Positions 1-7,531 of a stretch of DNA of 18,956 nt are shown in pieces. The notes under the pieces were generated by a model, which saw only the letters and a list, made by a program, of their open reading frames with translations, ran no database searches and was not told the origin of the DNA. The position numbers were made by a program, and so were the translations under genes. Source of the stretch: Limnoraphis robusta CS-951 (GTDB lineage Bacteria; Cyanobacteriota; Cyanobacteriia; Cyanobacteriales; Microcoleaceae). The first letter of the stretch is position 1, and each line of letters begins with the position of its first letter. The stretch covers positions 1 through 18,956 of the forward strand of contig NZ_LATL02000221.1 of NCBI RefSeq assembly GCF_000972705.2, written 5' to 3'.

Positions 1-63
1 TTTATTCTGGGTGTTGTTTCTTATGTCTCTATTATCGAGAACATTTTGTTGAGGGGGAAATTT

Positions 64-119
64 ACCACGAAGACACAAAGACACGAAAGTTTTCTCTTGG
101 TGTCTCTGTGTCTTGGTGT
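64..119. repeat. Large imperfect palindrome built on AAGACAC repeats
   Basis: Positions 65-89 and 95-119 are imperfect reverse complements (about 20 of 25 positions pair) around a 5-nt loop. Each arm carries tandem AAGACAC-like heptamers. It lies just downstream of the stop of the minus-strand methyltransferase gene, so it would form a hairpin in that transcript's 3' end, although no U-run follows on that strand. The ACCACGAAGACAC type of sequence is, from memory, a dispersed intergenic repeat in cyanobacteria. A mobile or REP-like origin is inference. Confidence 0.6.
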
Positions 120-135
120 TCTTTTTTTCTTCCGA

Positions 136-1374
136 TTAAAATTGGGGAATGGTTAAACCTTTAAGCTGAATTGGCTTTGAGGCTGTTAACCTTTTCCCTT
201 GAATTAAAACTCCAAACCCCCCTAAACCCATTGGGTTAATCAGAGAATGTAAGGAGTCACGTCTTCGTAACACTTCGGATAAATTTTGTCCTGGAGTTTG
301 GGAATTTGCTGCTATGCGATCGCCGAGTCCTAATGCCATTAAAAATAGGGCTTGTTGAGTGAAGCCGATGATTTCTAATTCTAATAGTTCTCCTTGTTTT
401 TCTAAGGCGGTAAAATCTACGTGAGCGGTTATATCTTGTTTGCCAATATAAATGTAAGGATTGTTATGATGACGGTGTTGATAATAGCATTGCAAGGTTC
501 CGCTTGAACGAGTTGGGGTATAATAGCGCTCGGCAGAGTAGCCGTAATCAATGGTTAATACAAATCCTTGATTTAATTTTTTGGCAATTGTTGTTATCCA
601 ATCGATTGCAGCTAGGTTGATTTCAGTGCGATAACCTTCGGGATAAATATTGGATAATAGGTCGATTTTTAGCGGGGAAAAATAGCTTAAAAGTTGGGGG
701 GTTGACAACTCACCCTCAATTTCGGTAAAATAAGCATTACTGCTATACTCGCCCTCTCTATGGGAATTTAGGGAATTTAACGATACATAGAGTTCTCGGA
801 GTTGGCGATCGCGAACAATCACTTGATGAACCGGGAGAGCGTCCACGAGTTCGTTAGAGAAGAAACAGCCTGTAATTGAATCATCAGGAATCTCCGGCCA
901 TTCACACCAACGCACAGAGACAGCAGAACCGATTGTGTTTTGGAGTTTTTGTTGTTGTTCGGCTTTGAGGGCGGGTGATTTTTCGATAATTATATAATCG
1001 ATAACCTCGAAGCAGTGCGGATACTGTCGCTGAATGTATTGTAGGATATCCGCCGCGAGAATCCCTTGTCCGGCGCCCATTTCCACGAGGGTAAACGGCT
1101 GAGGTTGATGTAAAATCTCCCACATCTCCACTAACTGTTCAGCGAGTAATTCTCCGAAGTCAGCGCCCAAATGAGGGGCGGTAAAAAAATCGCCTTCTGC
1201 ACCGATGCGAGTGTGAGGAGTTGCGTAATATCCCTGTTGGGGATGATAAAGAACCCCATTCATATAATCGGCAAAGGAAATGCGCTGATTTGGGCTAGCG
1301 GTAATTTGCTGAGTGATCAACTCACGCAGAATCAAGTTTTGATCGTCGCAGTCAGTTGGAGGTTGAAGGGTCAT
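136..1374 (-). CDS. MidA/NDUFAF7-type SAM-dependent protein methyltransferase (COG1565)
   Basis: A 412-residue class I SAM-dependent methyltransferase of the COG1565 family. The mitochondrial relative NDUFAF7 (MidA in Dictyostelium) methylates an arginine of a complex I subunit. In a cyanobacterium the analogous target would be an NDH-1 subunit, which is inference. Visible signatures are the family motif GDFFTAPHLG (residues 61-70), the SAM-binding glycine-rich loop LVEMGAGQG (96-104), the segment FFSNELVDALPVH and the DYGY motif in the second half. Length fits the family. The ATG at 1372-1374 is the natural start, because the family N-terminus (PNQRISFADYMNGVLYHPQQGYY) is complete after it. 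It is divergent from the lyase gene across a 420-bp gap and contains two HIP1 octamers. The family call is firm and the substrate is not known. Confidence 0.9.
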   Translation of the reverse strand: MTLQPPTDCDDQNLILRELITQQITASPNQRISFADYMNGVLYHPQQGYYATPHTRIGAEGDFFTAPHLGADFGELLAEQLVEMWEILHQPQPFTLVEMGAGQGILAADILQYIQRQYPHCFEVIDYIIIEKSPALKAEQQQKLQNTIGSAVSVRWCEWPEIPDDSITGCFFSNELVDALPVHQVIVRDRQLRELYVSLNSLNSHREGEYSSNAYFTEIEGELSTPQLLSYFSPLKIDLLSNIYPEGYRTEINLAAIDWITTIAKKLNQGFVLTIDYGYSAERYYTPTRSSGTLQCYYQHRHHNNPYIYIGKQDITAHVDFTALEKQGELLELEIIGFTQQALFLMALGLGDRIAANSQTPGQNLSEVLRRRDSLHSLINPMGLGGFGVLIQGKRLTASKPIQLKGLTIPQF

Positions 1375-1814
1375 TAGACGAAAGATTTGAGATGAGTGTT
1401 AGGGACTGAATATTGAACCAAAATTACAACCCGCTCAAGGAATGCTACATTAATCTACCACATTATATTCGATTGGGGGTTGGAGAGTCTGGATATCGCT
1501 ATGTTGTCTAAATCTTCAGATTTGTTAATTTTATAATCTTTGATATATTGGGTATATTATCGCGATCATCAATTTCTAGTTTTTCACAGGGAATCCTAGA
1601 GTTGGGTTGTACTAGCTAGCTAGAGAAGCTTTCAGGGTGACAGAGGAGAGAATCTCAAAAATTATCTTCTCATCCTGCCCTATTAATTTTTTGATATAAA
1701 ACAAAAAAAATTGGTATGTTCCTTCGGTGCAGGAACAGAATTTGGCTTTTCAATAAAATCAAAAAAATTCGATTCGCCTAAATATCACCTCTCGGTTTGA
1801 AAAACAGGTACACC
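1375..1814. other. Divergent intergenic region, no gene seen
   Basis: An AT-rich gap between the divergent methyltransferase and lyase genes. No reading frame with a ribosome-binding site was found. It holds the self-complementary 12-mer CTAGCTAGCTAG at 1612-1623, a weak promoter-like pair for the plus strand (TTGTTA at 1522-1527, TATATT at 1544-1549, 16-nt spacer) and the inverted repeat at 1717-1737. If that promoter were used, the lyase mRNA would have a leader of about 260 nt. A 21-codon frame at 1717-1782 has no Shine-Dalgarno and was not called. Confidence 0.4.
1717..1737. repeat. Inverted repeat upstream of the lyase gene
   Basis: TGTTCCT (1717-1723) and AGGAACA (1731-1737) form a perfect 7-bp stem around the loop TCGGTGC. 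It ends about 80 nt before the lyase start codon and could be a leader hairpin or a protein-binding palindrome. No U-run follows, so it is not a convincing terminator. Confidence 0.4.
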
Positions 1815-4097
1815 ATGATTGATAAAGCGTTGAACATCGATCTTTTTTATGATGGGATTCAAAAATTAAAAATCAATCTGAAAAAAGCAGGCATTAAAAT
1901 CAAAAAAGGATTGATTTATCCTTTTAATACAATTTGGCTGATCTCAATCAATACTCCCCAAAGATTAAGTCAAGGAGAATATCACGTTGATTGGAGTCTC
2001 ATGTCACTTGAAGATCTGTGTCAGCGATATCCGCAGCGAATTAAAAATCTATTTTCCAATCTCAACTTAGAAATAGAAGGCTTAAAAATTACTAAAATCG
2101 AAGTCTCCAAAGGCAATTGGTTAGGCGCCTGTAAAGCGTTACTTGAATATTACCGAAACGATCATCCGACTCAATGGCATCATCAGCTAGCAGTTCAACC
2201 GAATTCAGTCAATAATTCTGAGCCTGATTTATTACTCAAAGATATTTTGACCTTTCAATCAGCAACTAGCCAAGTTCCTCGGTTAGCTAACCATCATTTA
2301 GATTGGTCATACAAAGGAGAAAAAAATGATGAACAGTGGGCTTGGTTTCTCAATCGTCACTATCATTTTATTGACTTGTTGATGGCTTATCAACAAACCA
2401 GTAAACCCTACTATATTCGCCACTTAAACGATCAAATTATTGATTGGATTCTTTCAAGTCCATCCTTAACAAATCCTTCCACCTGGGCGCAGTGGCGGGG
2501 CTTAGAAGTTGCTTGGCGAATGATTCATTGGTCGTCAATTTTTTATCGTTTACAACCCGTGCAAGAATTTTCGGATGTGGCTCGTATTCTCATGCTATCT
2601 AGTATTCCGAATCATGGCTATTATCTGCGACATCTTCATAGTTGGGGAGCGAACTGGCTGTGTCGAGAAATGAATGGTTTAGCGACAATATCTCTTTACT
2701 GGCCAGAATTTAAACAGGCTAAAGAATGGTTGAAATATGCGAAAAATCGTTTTATAAAAGAAATAGATATTCAGGTGTATCCCGATGGTGTTCACAAAGA
2801 ACTAACCAGTCATTATCATCGAGTCACCATGAATGATTTTCAAAGTTTTGCGAGGTTATTAACTCAAGCTGATCAGTTCGTTCCTCTGCCTTTTAAAAAA
2901 CGCTTAGAACAGATGTGGAATTATCTGGCTTATTCCATGCGTCCCGATGGTAGTGGTGTTTTGAATAATGATTCAGATCGAGATGAGAATCAACAGCCTG
3001 TGCAGGAAGCAGCCATCACCTATGATCGTCCTGACTGGACTTATATTACCACAAATGGAAAGCTGGGTCAGAAGCCAATAGGAGAGCCATCAGTCCTGTT
3101 TCCTTGGGCGGGTCAAATGATCATGCGAAATGGTTGGGATACCCAGGCTCATTGGGCATTTTTTGACATCGGGCCAATGGGAATTAACTATCACATTCAT
3201 AACGATAAATTGCATCTTTCTATCGCGGCTTATGGACGAGATTTATTAGTCGATAGTGGTCGATATAGTTATGTTCGTAGTCCTTACTGGCGTTATTTTC
3301 GAGGGTCAGCGAGTCATAATGTAATTTTGGTTGATGGAGGCGGACAGAAGATGGATATCCGAGAAGCTCGTCGTCCGCTTGTTGAGAATATTAACTATAG
3401 TATCTCATCAGAATTAGACTATGCTCGGGGTCAGTTTGATCAGGGTTTTCAAAGGGTTTCAGGAACGGCGATTCACACAAGATCGGTTGTCTATCTGCAT
3501 GATCAATACTGGATCGTTGTCGATCAAATTATTACGAATCGTCCGCGTAAACTGGAGACTTTATGGCATTTTCATCCAGATTGTACCGTCGTTGTAGAAG
3601 GAGATTCTGTCGGTTCAGTGGATGCGGGATTAGGAAATCTGAAAATAATTCCGGCTTCTCCGGTGGGTTGGATGGTAAATTTAATTCAAGGTCAAGAAAA
3701 TCCGGTTCAGGGTTGGTGGAGTCGAGAATACAACCATAAACAACCCAATCCAACTGCGATTTATTCAACTCAAATTCAAGCTTCAACCTGCTTTGCTTGG
3801 GTTTTGGTTCCTGCAAAAGATCGGGTTCCTACAGTTACCGTGAATTTACTGTCGTCTTCTTCTGATGCGATTATTTTATCAGTCAAAATAGGCGATCGCA
3901 GTCCTGCTACAATTGCAGTTAACTTCAACAAAAATCTACCTTTAGAAGTCAGTCCAGGTGTGATGCTTGTCGGGGACTGTGGGGTTTTCCGTGAGGGACA
4001 AGCTCCTGTAGTTGCTTGTGGTTCTATCGTATCCGATCAAGTCGAAGAAATCTCTTCCAGTTCGCTTGCTGTTCTGCGGAAGCTTACCAACTTATGA
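1815..4097 (+). CDS. Heparinase II/III family polysaccharide lyase
   Basis: A 760-residue protein of the heparinase II/III superfamily, which cleaves uronic-acid-containing polysaccharides by beta-elimination. An alpha/alpha-toroid spans about residues 60-400 and a heparinase II/III-like beta-sandwich about 420-650. Counting from ATG 1815, family signatures are the ANW...E segment (N280, E285), YPDGVHKELTSHYH (322-335, with Tyr 334), YHIHNDKL (H460, H462, D464), LLVDSGRYSY and ASHN (H501). No signal peptide is visible, so a cytoplasmic role in exopolysaccharide turnover or quality control is as plausible as an exported one. A TTG at 1797 would add six residues. ATG 1815 is preferred because AGG lies 6 nt before it, while nothing resembling a ribosome-binding site precedes the TTG. 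The substrate cannot be read from sequence, and no glycosyltransferases or EPS genes are in the window. egtD follows after 99 nt on the same strand. Confidence 0.85.
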   Translation: MIDKALNIDLFYDGIQKLKINLKKAGIKIKKGLIYPFNTIWLISINTPQRLSQGEYHVDWSLMSLEDLCQRYPQRIKNLFSNLNLEIEGLKITKIEVSKGNWLGACKALLEYYRNDHPTQWHHQLAVQPNSVNNSEPDLLLKDILTFQSATSQVPRLANHHLDWSYKGEKNDEQWAWFLNRHYHFIDLLMAYQQTSKPYYIRHLNDQIIDWILSSPSLTNPSTWAQWRGLEVAWRMIHWSSIFYRLQPVQEFSDVARILMLSSIPNHGYYLRHLHSWGANWLCREMNGLATISLYWPEFKQAKEWLKYAKNRFIKEIDIQVYPDGVHKELTSHYHRVTMNDFQSFARLLTQADQFVPLPFKKRLEQMWNYLAYSMRPDGSGVLNNDSDRDENQQPVQEAAITYDRPDWTYITTNGKLGQKPIGEPSVLFPWAGQMIMRNGWDTQAHWAFFDIGPMGINYHIHNDKLHLSIAAYGRDLLVDSGRYSYVRSPYWRYFRGSASHNVILVDGGGQKMDIREARRPLVENINYSISSELDYARGQFDQGFQRVSGTAIHTRSVVYLHDQYWIVVDQIITNRPRKLETLWHFHPDCTVVVEGDSVGSVDAGLGNLKIIPASPVGWMVNLIQGQENPVQGWWSREYNHKQPNPTAIYSTQIQASTCFAWVLVPAKDRVPTVTVNLLSSSSDAIILSVKIGDRSPATIAVNFNKNLPLEVSPGVMLVGDCGVFREGQAPVVACGSIVSDQVEEISSSSLAVLRKLTNL

Positions 4098-4196
4098 GAC
4101 AATAATAAACGAGATCGTCTTAAATTTGTCCGTCAGACCTGAAAATGACTGGGCAAGTTGGCGTTGGTCTCAATTGCTGCGTCTAGCTAAGTTGCA

Positions 4197-5243
4197 ATGC
4201 AAATTTCAAACCCATCAACTTCTAAAGAGAGTGATTGTTCACTTCTGAAAAAACGGCTGTGGATCGAAAATCTTGTCAGTGAGACGGCTTCTCTGGAGTC
4301 GGATATTCTTCAAGCGACGGATGTAATTCACGGGTTAACTCAAAGCCCAAAAACTCTCTCTCCCAAGTATTTTTATGATGATCGCGGTTCGGTATTGTTT
4401 GAGGAAATTTGTGAGTTACCGGAATATTATCCGACTCGCACCGAAACTGCTATCTTGAGAAATTGTGCTTCAGAAATCGCTCATTTGACAGGCCCTTGTG
4501 AATTAGTTGAGTTGGGAAGTGGGAGTTCGACAAAAACGCGAATTCTGCTAGATGCTTACCAAAAGCTCAATCATCCTTTACGCTATTTACCGATTGATAT
4601 TAGCGGGGGAATGTTGGAAAAAAGTGCCTATGAATTGTTAGGAGATTATCCTTCTTTGCAGGTTCATGGTTTGGTTAGTACCTATGAACTCGCGCTTCAA
4701 CAACTAAAATCTCCCCCATTACCAACCCGGATGATTGGTTTTTTGGGGAGTACGTTGGGAAATCTCAGTCCGGCGGAATCTGATCAATTTTTTGCTCAAA
4801 TTACAACCGCATTACAACCCGGAGAGTATTTTCTTTTGGGAATTGATTTGCAAAAACCTCCTAAGATTTTAGAAGCGGCTTATAATGATGCTCAAGGAGT
4901 AACTGCGGCGTTTAATTTGAATATGCTGCAACATCTTAATCGCCGTTTTGAAGGTAATTTTAATTTACAACAGTTTGAACATTGGGCTTTTTACAATCAA
5001 CAAGAGCATCAGATCGAAATGCACTTGAGAAGTTTGCGATCGCAAACCGTTCAGTTGCGGAGTCTAGACTTAACGGTGAATTTTGCCGCAGGAGAAACGG
5101 TTCACACTGAAATTTCCCGCAAGTTTAACTTAGAAAAAATGCAAGCTTACCTGAAATCTAAAGGTTTAATCTCGCTACAGGTTTGGACGGATTCTCACCC
5201 CTGGTTTGCGGTGTTGCTGTGTCAGTTGGAAGCTAACAGTTAA
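4197..5243 (+). CDS. egtD: L-histidine N-alpha-methyltransferase (ergothioneine biosynthesis)
   Basis: A 348-residue EgtD, which transfers three methyl groups from SAM to the alpha-amino group of histidine to make hercynine, the first step of ergothioneine synthesis. Signatures are KYFYDDRGSVLFEEICELPE (57-76) followed by YYPTRTE, the SAM loop VELGSGSSTKT (104-114), GFLGSTLGNLSP (181-192), AYND (228-231) and HTEISRKF (303-310). The Glu and Ser of EIS match the histidine-binding pair known from mycobacterial EgtD. Length is slightly above the roughly 320 usual, owing to about 20 extra N-terminal residues. ATG 4197 lacks a good Shine-Dalgarno, but no alternative start lies close by. The sulfoxide synthase partner EgtB, often adjacent, is absent here. 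The 99-nt gap to the lyase holds no obvious terminator, so read-through transcription is possible. Confidence 0.93.
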   Translation: MQISNPSTSKESDCSLLKKRLWIENLVSETASLESDILQATDVIHGLTQSPKTLSPKYFYDDRGSVLFEEICELPEYYPTRTETAILRNCASEIAHLTGPCELVELGSGSSTKTRILLDAYQKLNHPLRYLPIDISGGMLEKSAYELLGDYPSLQVHGLVSTYELALQQLKSPPLPTRMIGFLGSTLGNLSPAESDQFFAQITTALQPGEYFLLGIDLQKPPKILEAAYNDAQGVTAAFNLNMLQHLNRRFEGNFNLQQFEHWAFYNQQEHQIEMHLRSLRSQTVQLRSLDLTVNFAAGETVHTEISRKFNLEKMQAYLKSKGLISLQVWTDSHPWFAVLLCQLEANS

Positions 5244-5251
5244 CTGCCTGT

Positions 5252-5312
5252 AGGGTGCATCAAATGACCTCATTTTTTGACCAGAAAGAGAGTAATCTGT
5301 TTGATGCACTCT
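5252..5312. repeat. 13-bp inverted repeat after egtD, possible terminator
   Basis: AGGGTGCATCAAA (5252-5264) pairs with TTTGATGCACTCT (5300-5312) with one G-U wobble, around a 35-nt loop. The stem starts 9 nt after the egtD stop and is followed by a moderately T-rich stretch (AATTTTAAT). It resembles the dispersed cyanobacterial GGGTGCRT-type palindromes. It may end egtD transcription, and its right arm overlaps a -35 box for the next gene. Confidence 0.5.
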
Positions 5313-5329
5313 AATTTTAATGATATAAG
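5301..5329 (+). promoter_or_regulatory. Candidate sigma-70 promoter for the TRAP transporter genes
   Basis: TTGATG (5301-5306), a 17-nt spacer and TATAAG (5324-5329) fit a housekeeping sigma promoter. The predicted start near 5336 gives a leader of about 40 nt before the GTG at 5377. The -35 hexamer sits within the right arm of the preceding inverted repeat, so a stem or a bound factor there could affect initiation. Confidence 0.45.
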
Positions 5330-5376
5330 ATAAACAAGAGTCTATCTGTTACATTGATTACAAATGGGAGTTGATT

Positions 5377-5937
5377 GTGCAAGTTCTATTGCAGATTTCT
5401 AGATTAATTGACCAGTTTAATGAATCGATTGGTCGTTTTGTTTATTGGTTTGCCCTGCTGATGATTGCTGTAGGAACGTGGAATGTTGTCGGTCGTTATG
5501 TAGGGCGGACAGTCGGGCAAAATCTCAGTTCAAACGTCCTGCTTGAAACCCAATGGTATATTTTTGATGTGATCTTTTTGTTAGGTGCGGCTTACACGTT
5601 AAAGCACAATGAACACGTCCGAGTTGATGTGATTCAAAGTCGCCTTAATACCAAACAAAAAGCTTTAGTTGATTTATTTGGAAGTGTATTTTTCCTGATT
5701 CCCTTTTGTGTGATGGTGATCTTCTATTCTTGGGGGGCTGTTAGCAATTCTTGGGCAATTTTAGAAACTTCACCTGATCCGGGTGGTTTACCTCGTTATC
5801 CAATTAAAAGCTTAATTATTGTCAGTTTCTTGTTGTTAATTTTGCAAGGAATTTCTGAGGCGATTAAAAACTTTGCCATTTTTAAAGGTATTCTCACGCC
5901 GGAAATTGAAGATCCCAGTCGCCGATCTTTGGAATAG
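5377..5937 (+). CDS. TRAP transporter small membrane subunit (DctQ type)
   Basis: A 186-residue four-helix DctQ-type subunit of a tripartite ATP-independent periplasmic transporter. These are ion-gradient-driven importers of carboxylates and related solutes. Helices lie at about 18-40, 60-80, 95-125 and 145-165. The family segment LGAAYTLKHNEHVRVDV follows helix 2, and DPGGLPRYPIKSLI precedes the last helix. This looks closest to the branch annotated as mannitol/chloroaromatic transport (FcbT2-like), to which I believe the cyanobacterial glutamate TRAP system (Gtr) is related. The substrate is not determined. GTG 5377 is chosen as start because GGGAG (5366-5370) lies 6 nt upstream, whereas the in-frame TTG at 5371 abuts that site. 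The large subunit follows after 108 nt. Confidence 0.85.
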   Translation: MQVLLQISRLIDQFNESIGRFVYWFALLMIAVGTWNVVGRYVGRTVGQNLSSNVLLETQWYIFDVIFLLGAAYTLKHNEHVRVDVIQSRLNTKQKALVDLFGSVFFLIPFCVMVIFYSWGAVSNSWAILETSPDPGGLPRYPIKSLIIVSFLLLILQGISEAIKNFAIFKGILTPEIEDPSRRSLE

Positions 5938-6045
5938 CTGAAATCCCAGAATTGTATTGAGTAATTTGATTACATAAACTTCCTCTAGTTTGATCATAAT
6001 TTCAAGTATTTTGAATTGAAATCTGTTTAAATCTTGTCGAATGCT

Positions 6046-7374
6046 ATGAATCCAGATCTGTTAAGTCTGTTAATGTTTGGGGCGGTGTTAGTCTTTCTTG
6101 CAATTGGCTATCCCGTTGCCTTTTCACTGGGAGGAGTTGCCCTCTTTTTTACGTTTATTGGTATGGCGTTGGGAATATTTGACCCGATTTTGTGGTCAGC
6201 AATGCCCCAACAAATTTTCGGTACTATGAATAATTTTACCCTACTTGCCATTCCCTATTTTATCTTTTTGGGGTCAATGTTAGAAAAATCTGGCATTGCT
6301 GAAGACCTCTTAGAAACGATGGGAATTTTATTCGGACGGGTGCGGGGTGGGTTAGCCGTTGCGGTGATCATTGTTGGGGCATTACTTGCGGCTACAACAG
6401 GTGTTGTCGCGGCAACGGTGATTGCAATGGGATTAATTTCTTTGCCGACAATGCTGCGATATAACTACAATAAAAAGCTGGCTACTGGAGTGATTGTCGC
6501 ATCAGGAACCCTCGGACAAATTATTCCACCTAGTGTGGTTTTAGTGGTCTTAGGCGATCAACTCGGGGTTTCAGTCGGTGACTTATTTATTGGGTCAGTG
6601 ATTCCGGGTTTATTAATGACGGGAGCCTTTTTAATTCATGTATTAATTGTAGCCTTTTTACGCCCTGATATTGCCCCAGCGTTACCGCAAGAAGTCCTAG
6701 ATGCACCGGGACTCGGAGGCAAAATTATTAAAGTTTTAATTCCGCCAATCTTACTGATAACTTTAATTTTAGGAACTATCTTTTTTGGCATTGCGACTCC
6801 AACAGAAGCGGGTGCTGTGGGTTGTGTCGGGACGATGATTTTAGCCGCAGCAAACCGCCGACTGAATTGGGAAAATATCAGCCAAGTTTGTGATGCCACT
6901 TTGCGAACCACTTGCATGGTGATGTTTATTTTAATTGGTTCGAGGGCATTTAGTTTAGTGTTTCGCGGACTCGGCGGTGAACAATTAGTCCGAGATTCCC
7001 TTTCTAATACACCGGGAGGGGCTATCGGCTTTTTAGTCATTACAATGTTATTAATCTTTATTCTGGGATTTTTTATTGACTTTTTTGAGATTGTTTTTAT
7101 TGTCGTGCCGTTACTCGTTCCCATTGCCCAAAGTTTTGGGATGGATTTAGTTTGGTTTGGTGTGGTACTTGGGGCTAATATTCAAACCTCATTTCTGACG
7201 CCTCCTTTTGGCTTCGCGTTATTTTATCTACGAGGTGTTGCACCGCCAGAAGTCACAACCGAAGATATTTATCAAGGCGCAATTCCCTTTATTCTGCTAC
7301 AATTAATGGTGTTAGTCTTGATTATTGTATTTCCGCAAATTGTTAGCTTTTTACCCTCGTTGGCAGCAACTTAA
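6046..7374 (+). CDS. TRAP transporter large membrane subunit (DctM type)
   Basis: A 442-residue DctM-type permease of about 12 membrane helices that forms the translocation path of the TRAP transporter with the preceding DctQ-type subunit. Family signatures are the N-terminal PDLLSLLMFGAVLVFLAIGYP, GVVAATVIAMGLISLPTML, ASGTLGQIIPPSVVLVVLGD, GTIFFGIATPTEAGAVG and the C-terminal NIQTSFLTPPFGFALFY. Length is normal. ATG 6046 is preferred over the in-frame TTG 6034, since the protein from ATG starts directly with the usual short N-terminal tail before helix 1. Neither has a clear Shine-Dalgarno. No DctP-type periplasmic receptor gene is in the window, so the receptor must be encoded elsewhere. 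Confidence 0.9.
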   Translation: MNPDLLSLLMFGAVLVFLAIGYPVAFSLGGVALFFTFIGMALGIFDPILWSAMPQQIFGTMNNFTLLAIPYFIFLGSMLEKSGIAEDLLETMGILFGRVRGGLAVAVIIVGALLAATTGVVAATVIAMGLISLPTMLRYNYNKKLATGVIVASGTLGQIIPPSVVLVVLGDQLGVSVGDLFIGSVIPGLLMTGAFLIHVLIVAFLRPDIAPALPQEVLDAPGLGGKIIKVLIPPILLITLILGTIFFGIATPTEAGAVGCVGTMILAAANRRLNWENISQVCDATLRTTCMVMFILIGSRAFSLVFRGLGGEQLVRDSLSNTPGGAIGFLVITMLLIFILGFFIDFFEIVFIVVPLLVPIAQSFGMDLVWFGVVLGANIQTSFLTPPFGFALFYLRGVAPPEVTTEDIYQGAIPFILLQLMVLVLIIVFPQIVSFLPSLAAT

Positions 7375-7385
7375 GTGACGGGTCA

Positions 7386-7405
7386 GGGTAATTGATGAAT
7401 TACCC
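7386..7405 (+). terminator. Hairpin after the TRAP genes, likely transcript end
   Basis: GGGTAATT (7386-7393), loop GATG and AATTACCC (7398-7405) form a perfect 8-bp stem starting 11 nt after the stop codon of the large TRAP subunit. There is no U-run, which is common for cyanobacterial 3' hairpins, so it may stabilise the 3' end rather than terminate by itself. Confidence 0.5.
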
Positions 7406-7492
7406 CAACAAAACTGTAAACTGAAAAAACGGAGTGCGATCGCCAAGAATCGAATAAAATATAAAATTAATTCAACCCAGACCCCAAACTTA

Positions 7493-7498
7493 TATAAT
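7493..7498 (+). promoter_or_regulatory. Candidate -10 element for trpB
   Basis: A perfect TATAAT lies 34 nt before the GTG start of trpB, giving an expected leader of about 27 nt. The only -35-like sequence is a poor TTCAAC at 7471-7476 (16-nt spacer). A trp attenuator-like structure was not seen in the 157-nt gap. Confidence 0.4.
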
Positions 7499-7531
7499 AA
7501 TAAACAATCGTTCAGTTAACGTTTTGAGCCA

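Noticed and set aside
70..115. Short repeated AAGACAC units as a possible CRISPR remnant
   Set aside because: Units are 7-8 nt, contiguous and palindromic, with no spacers; a dispersed hairpin repeat explains them.
1612..1623. CTAGCTAGCTAG palindrome as an operator
   Set aside because: A simple CTAG tandem with no other context; too little to call a binding site.
1717..1782. 21-codon frame that could be a leader peptide before the lyase gene
   Set aside because: No Shine-Dalgarno, low-complexity Lys/Ile/Arg composition, and it overlaps a hairpin; probably chance.
2780..2840. Apparent loss of the catalytic His in the heparinase-family protein (ANW instead of an NH motif)
   Set aside because: Many members of this superfamily have a GNW...E...GL version followed by YPDG...E...YH, which this protein matches, so it is not an anomaly I can support.
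3532..3816. 94-codon minus-strand frame inside the lyase gene
   Set aside because: Antisense shadow without start signals or recognisable domains.
6636..7124. 162-codon minus-strand frame inside the large TRAP subunit gene
   Set aside because: Shadow of a well-supported gene; composition is Pro/Ile/Lys-rich with no family resemblance or ribosome-binding site.
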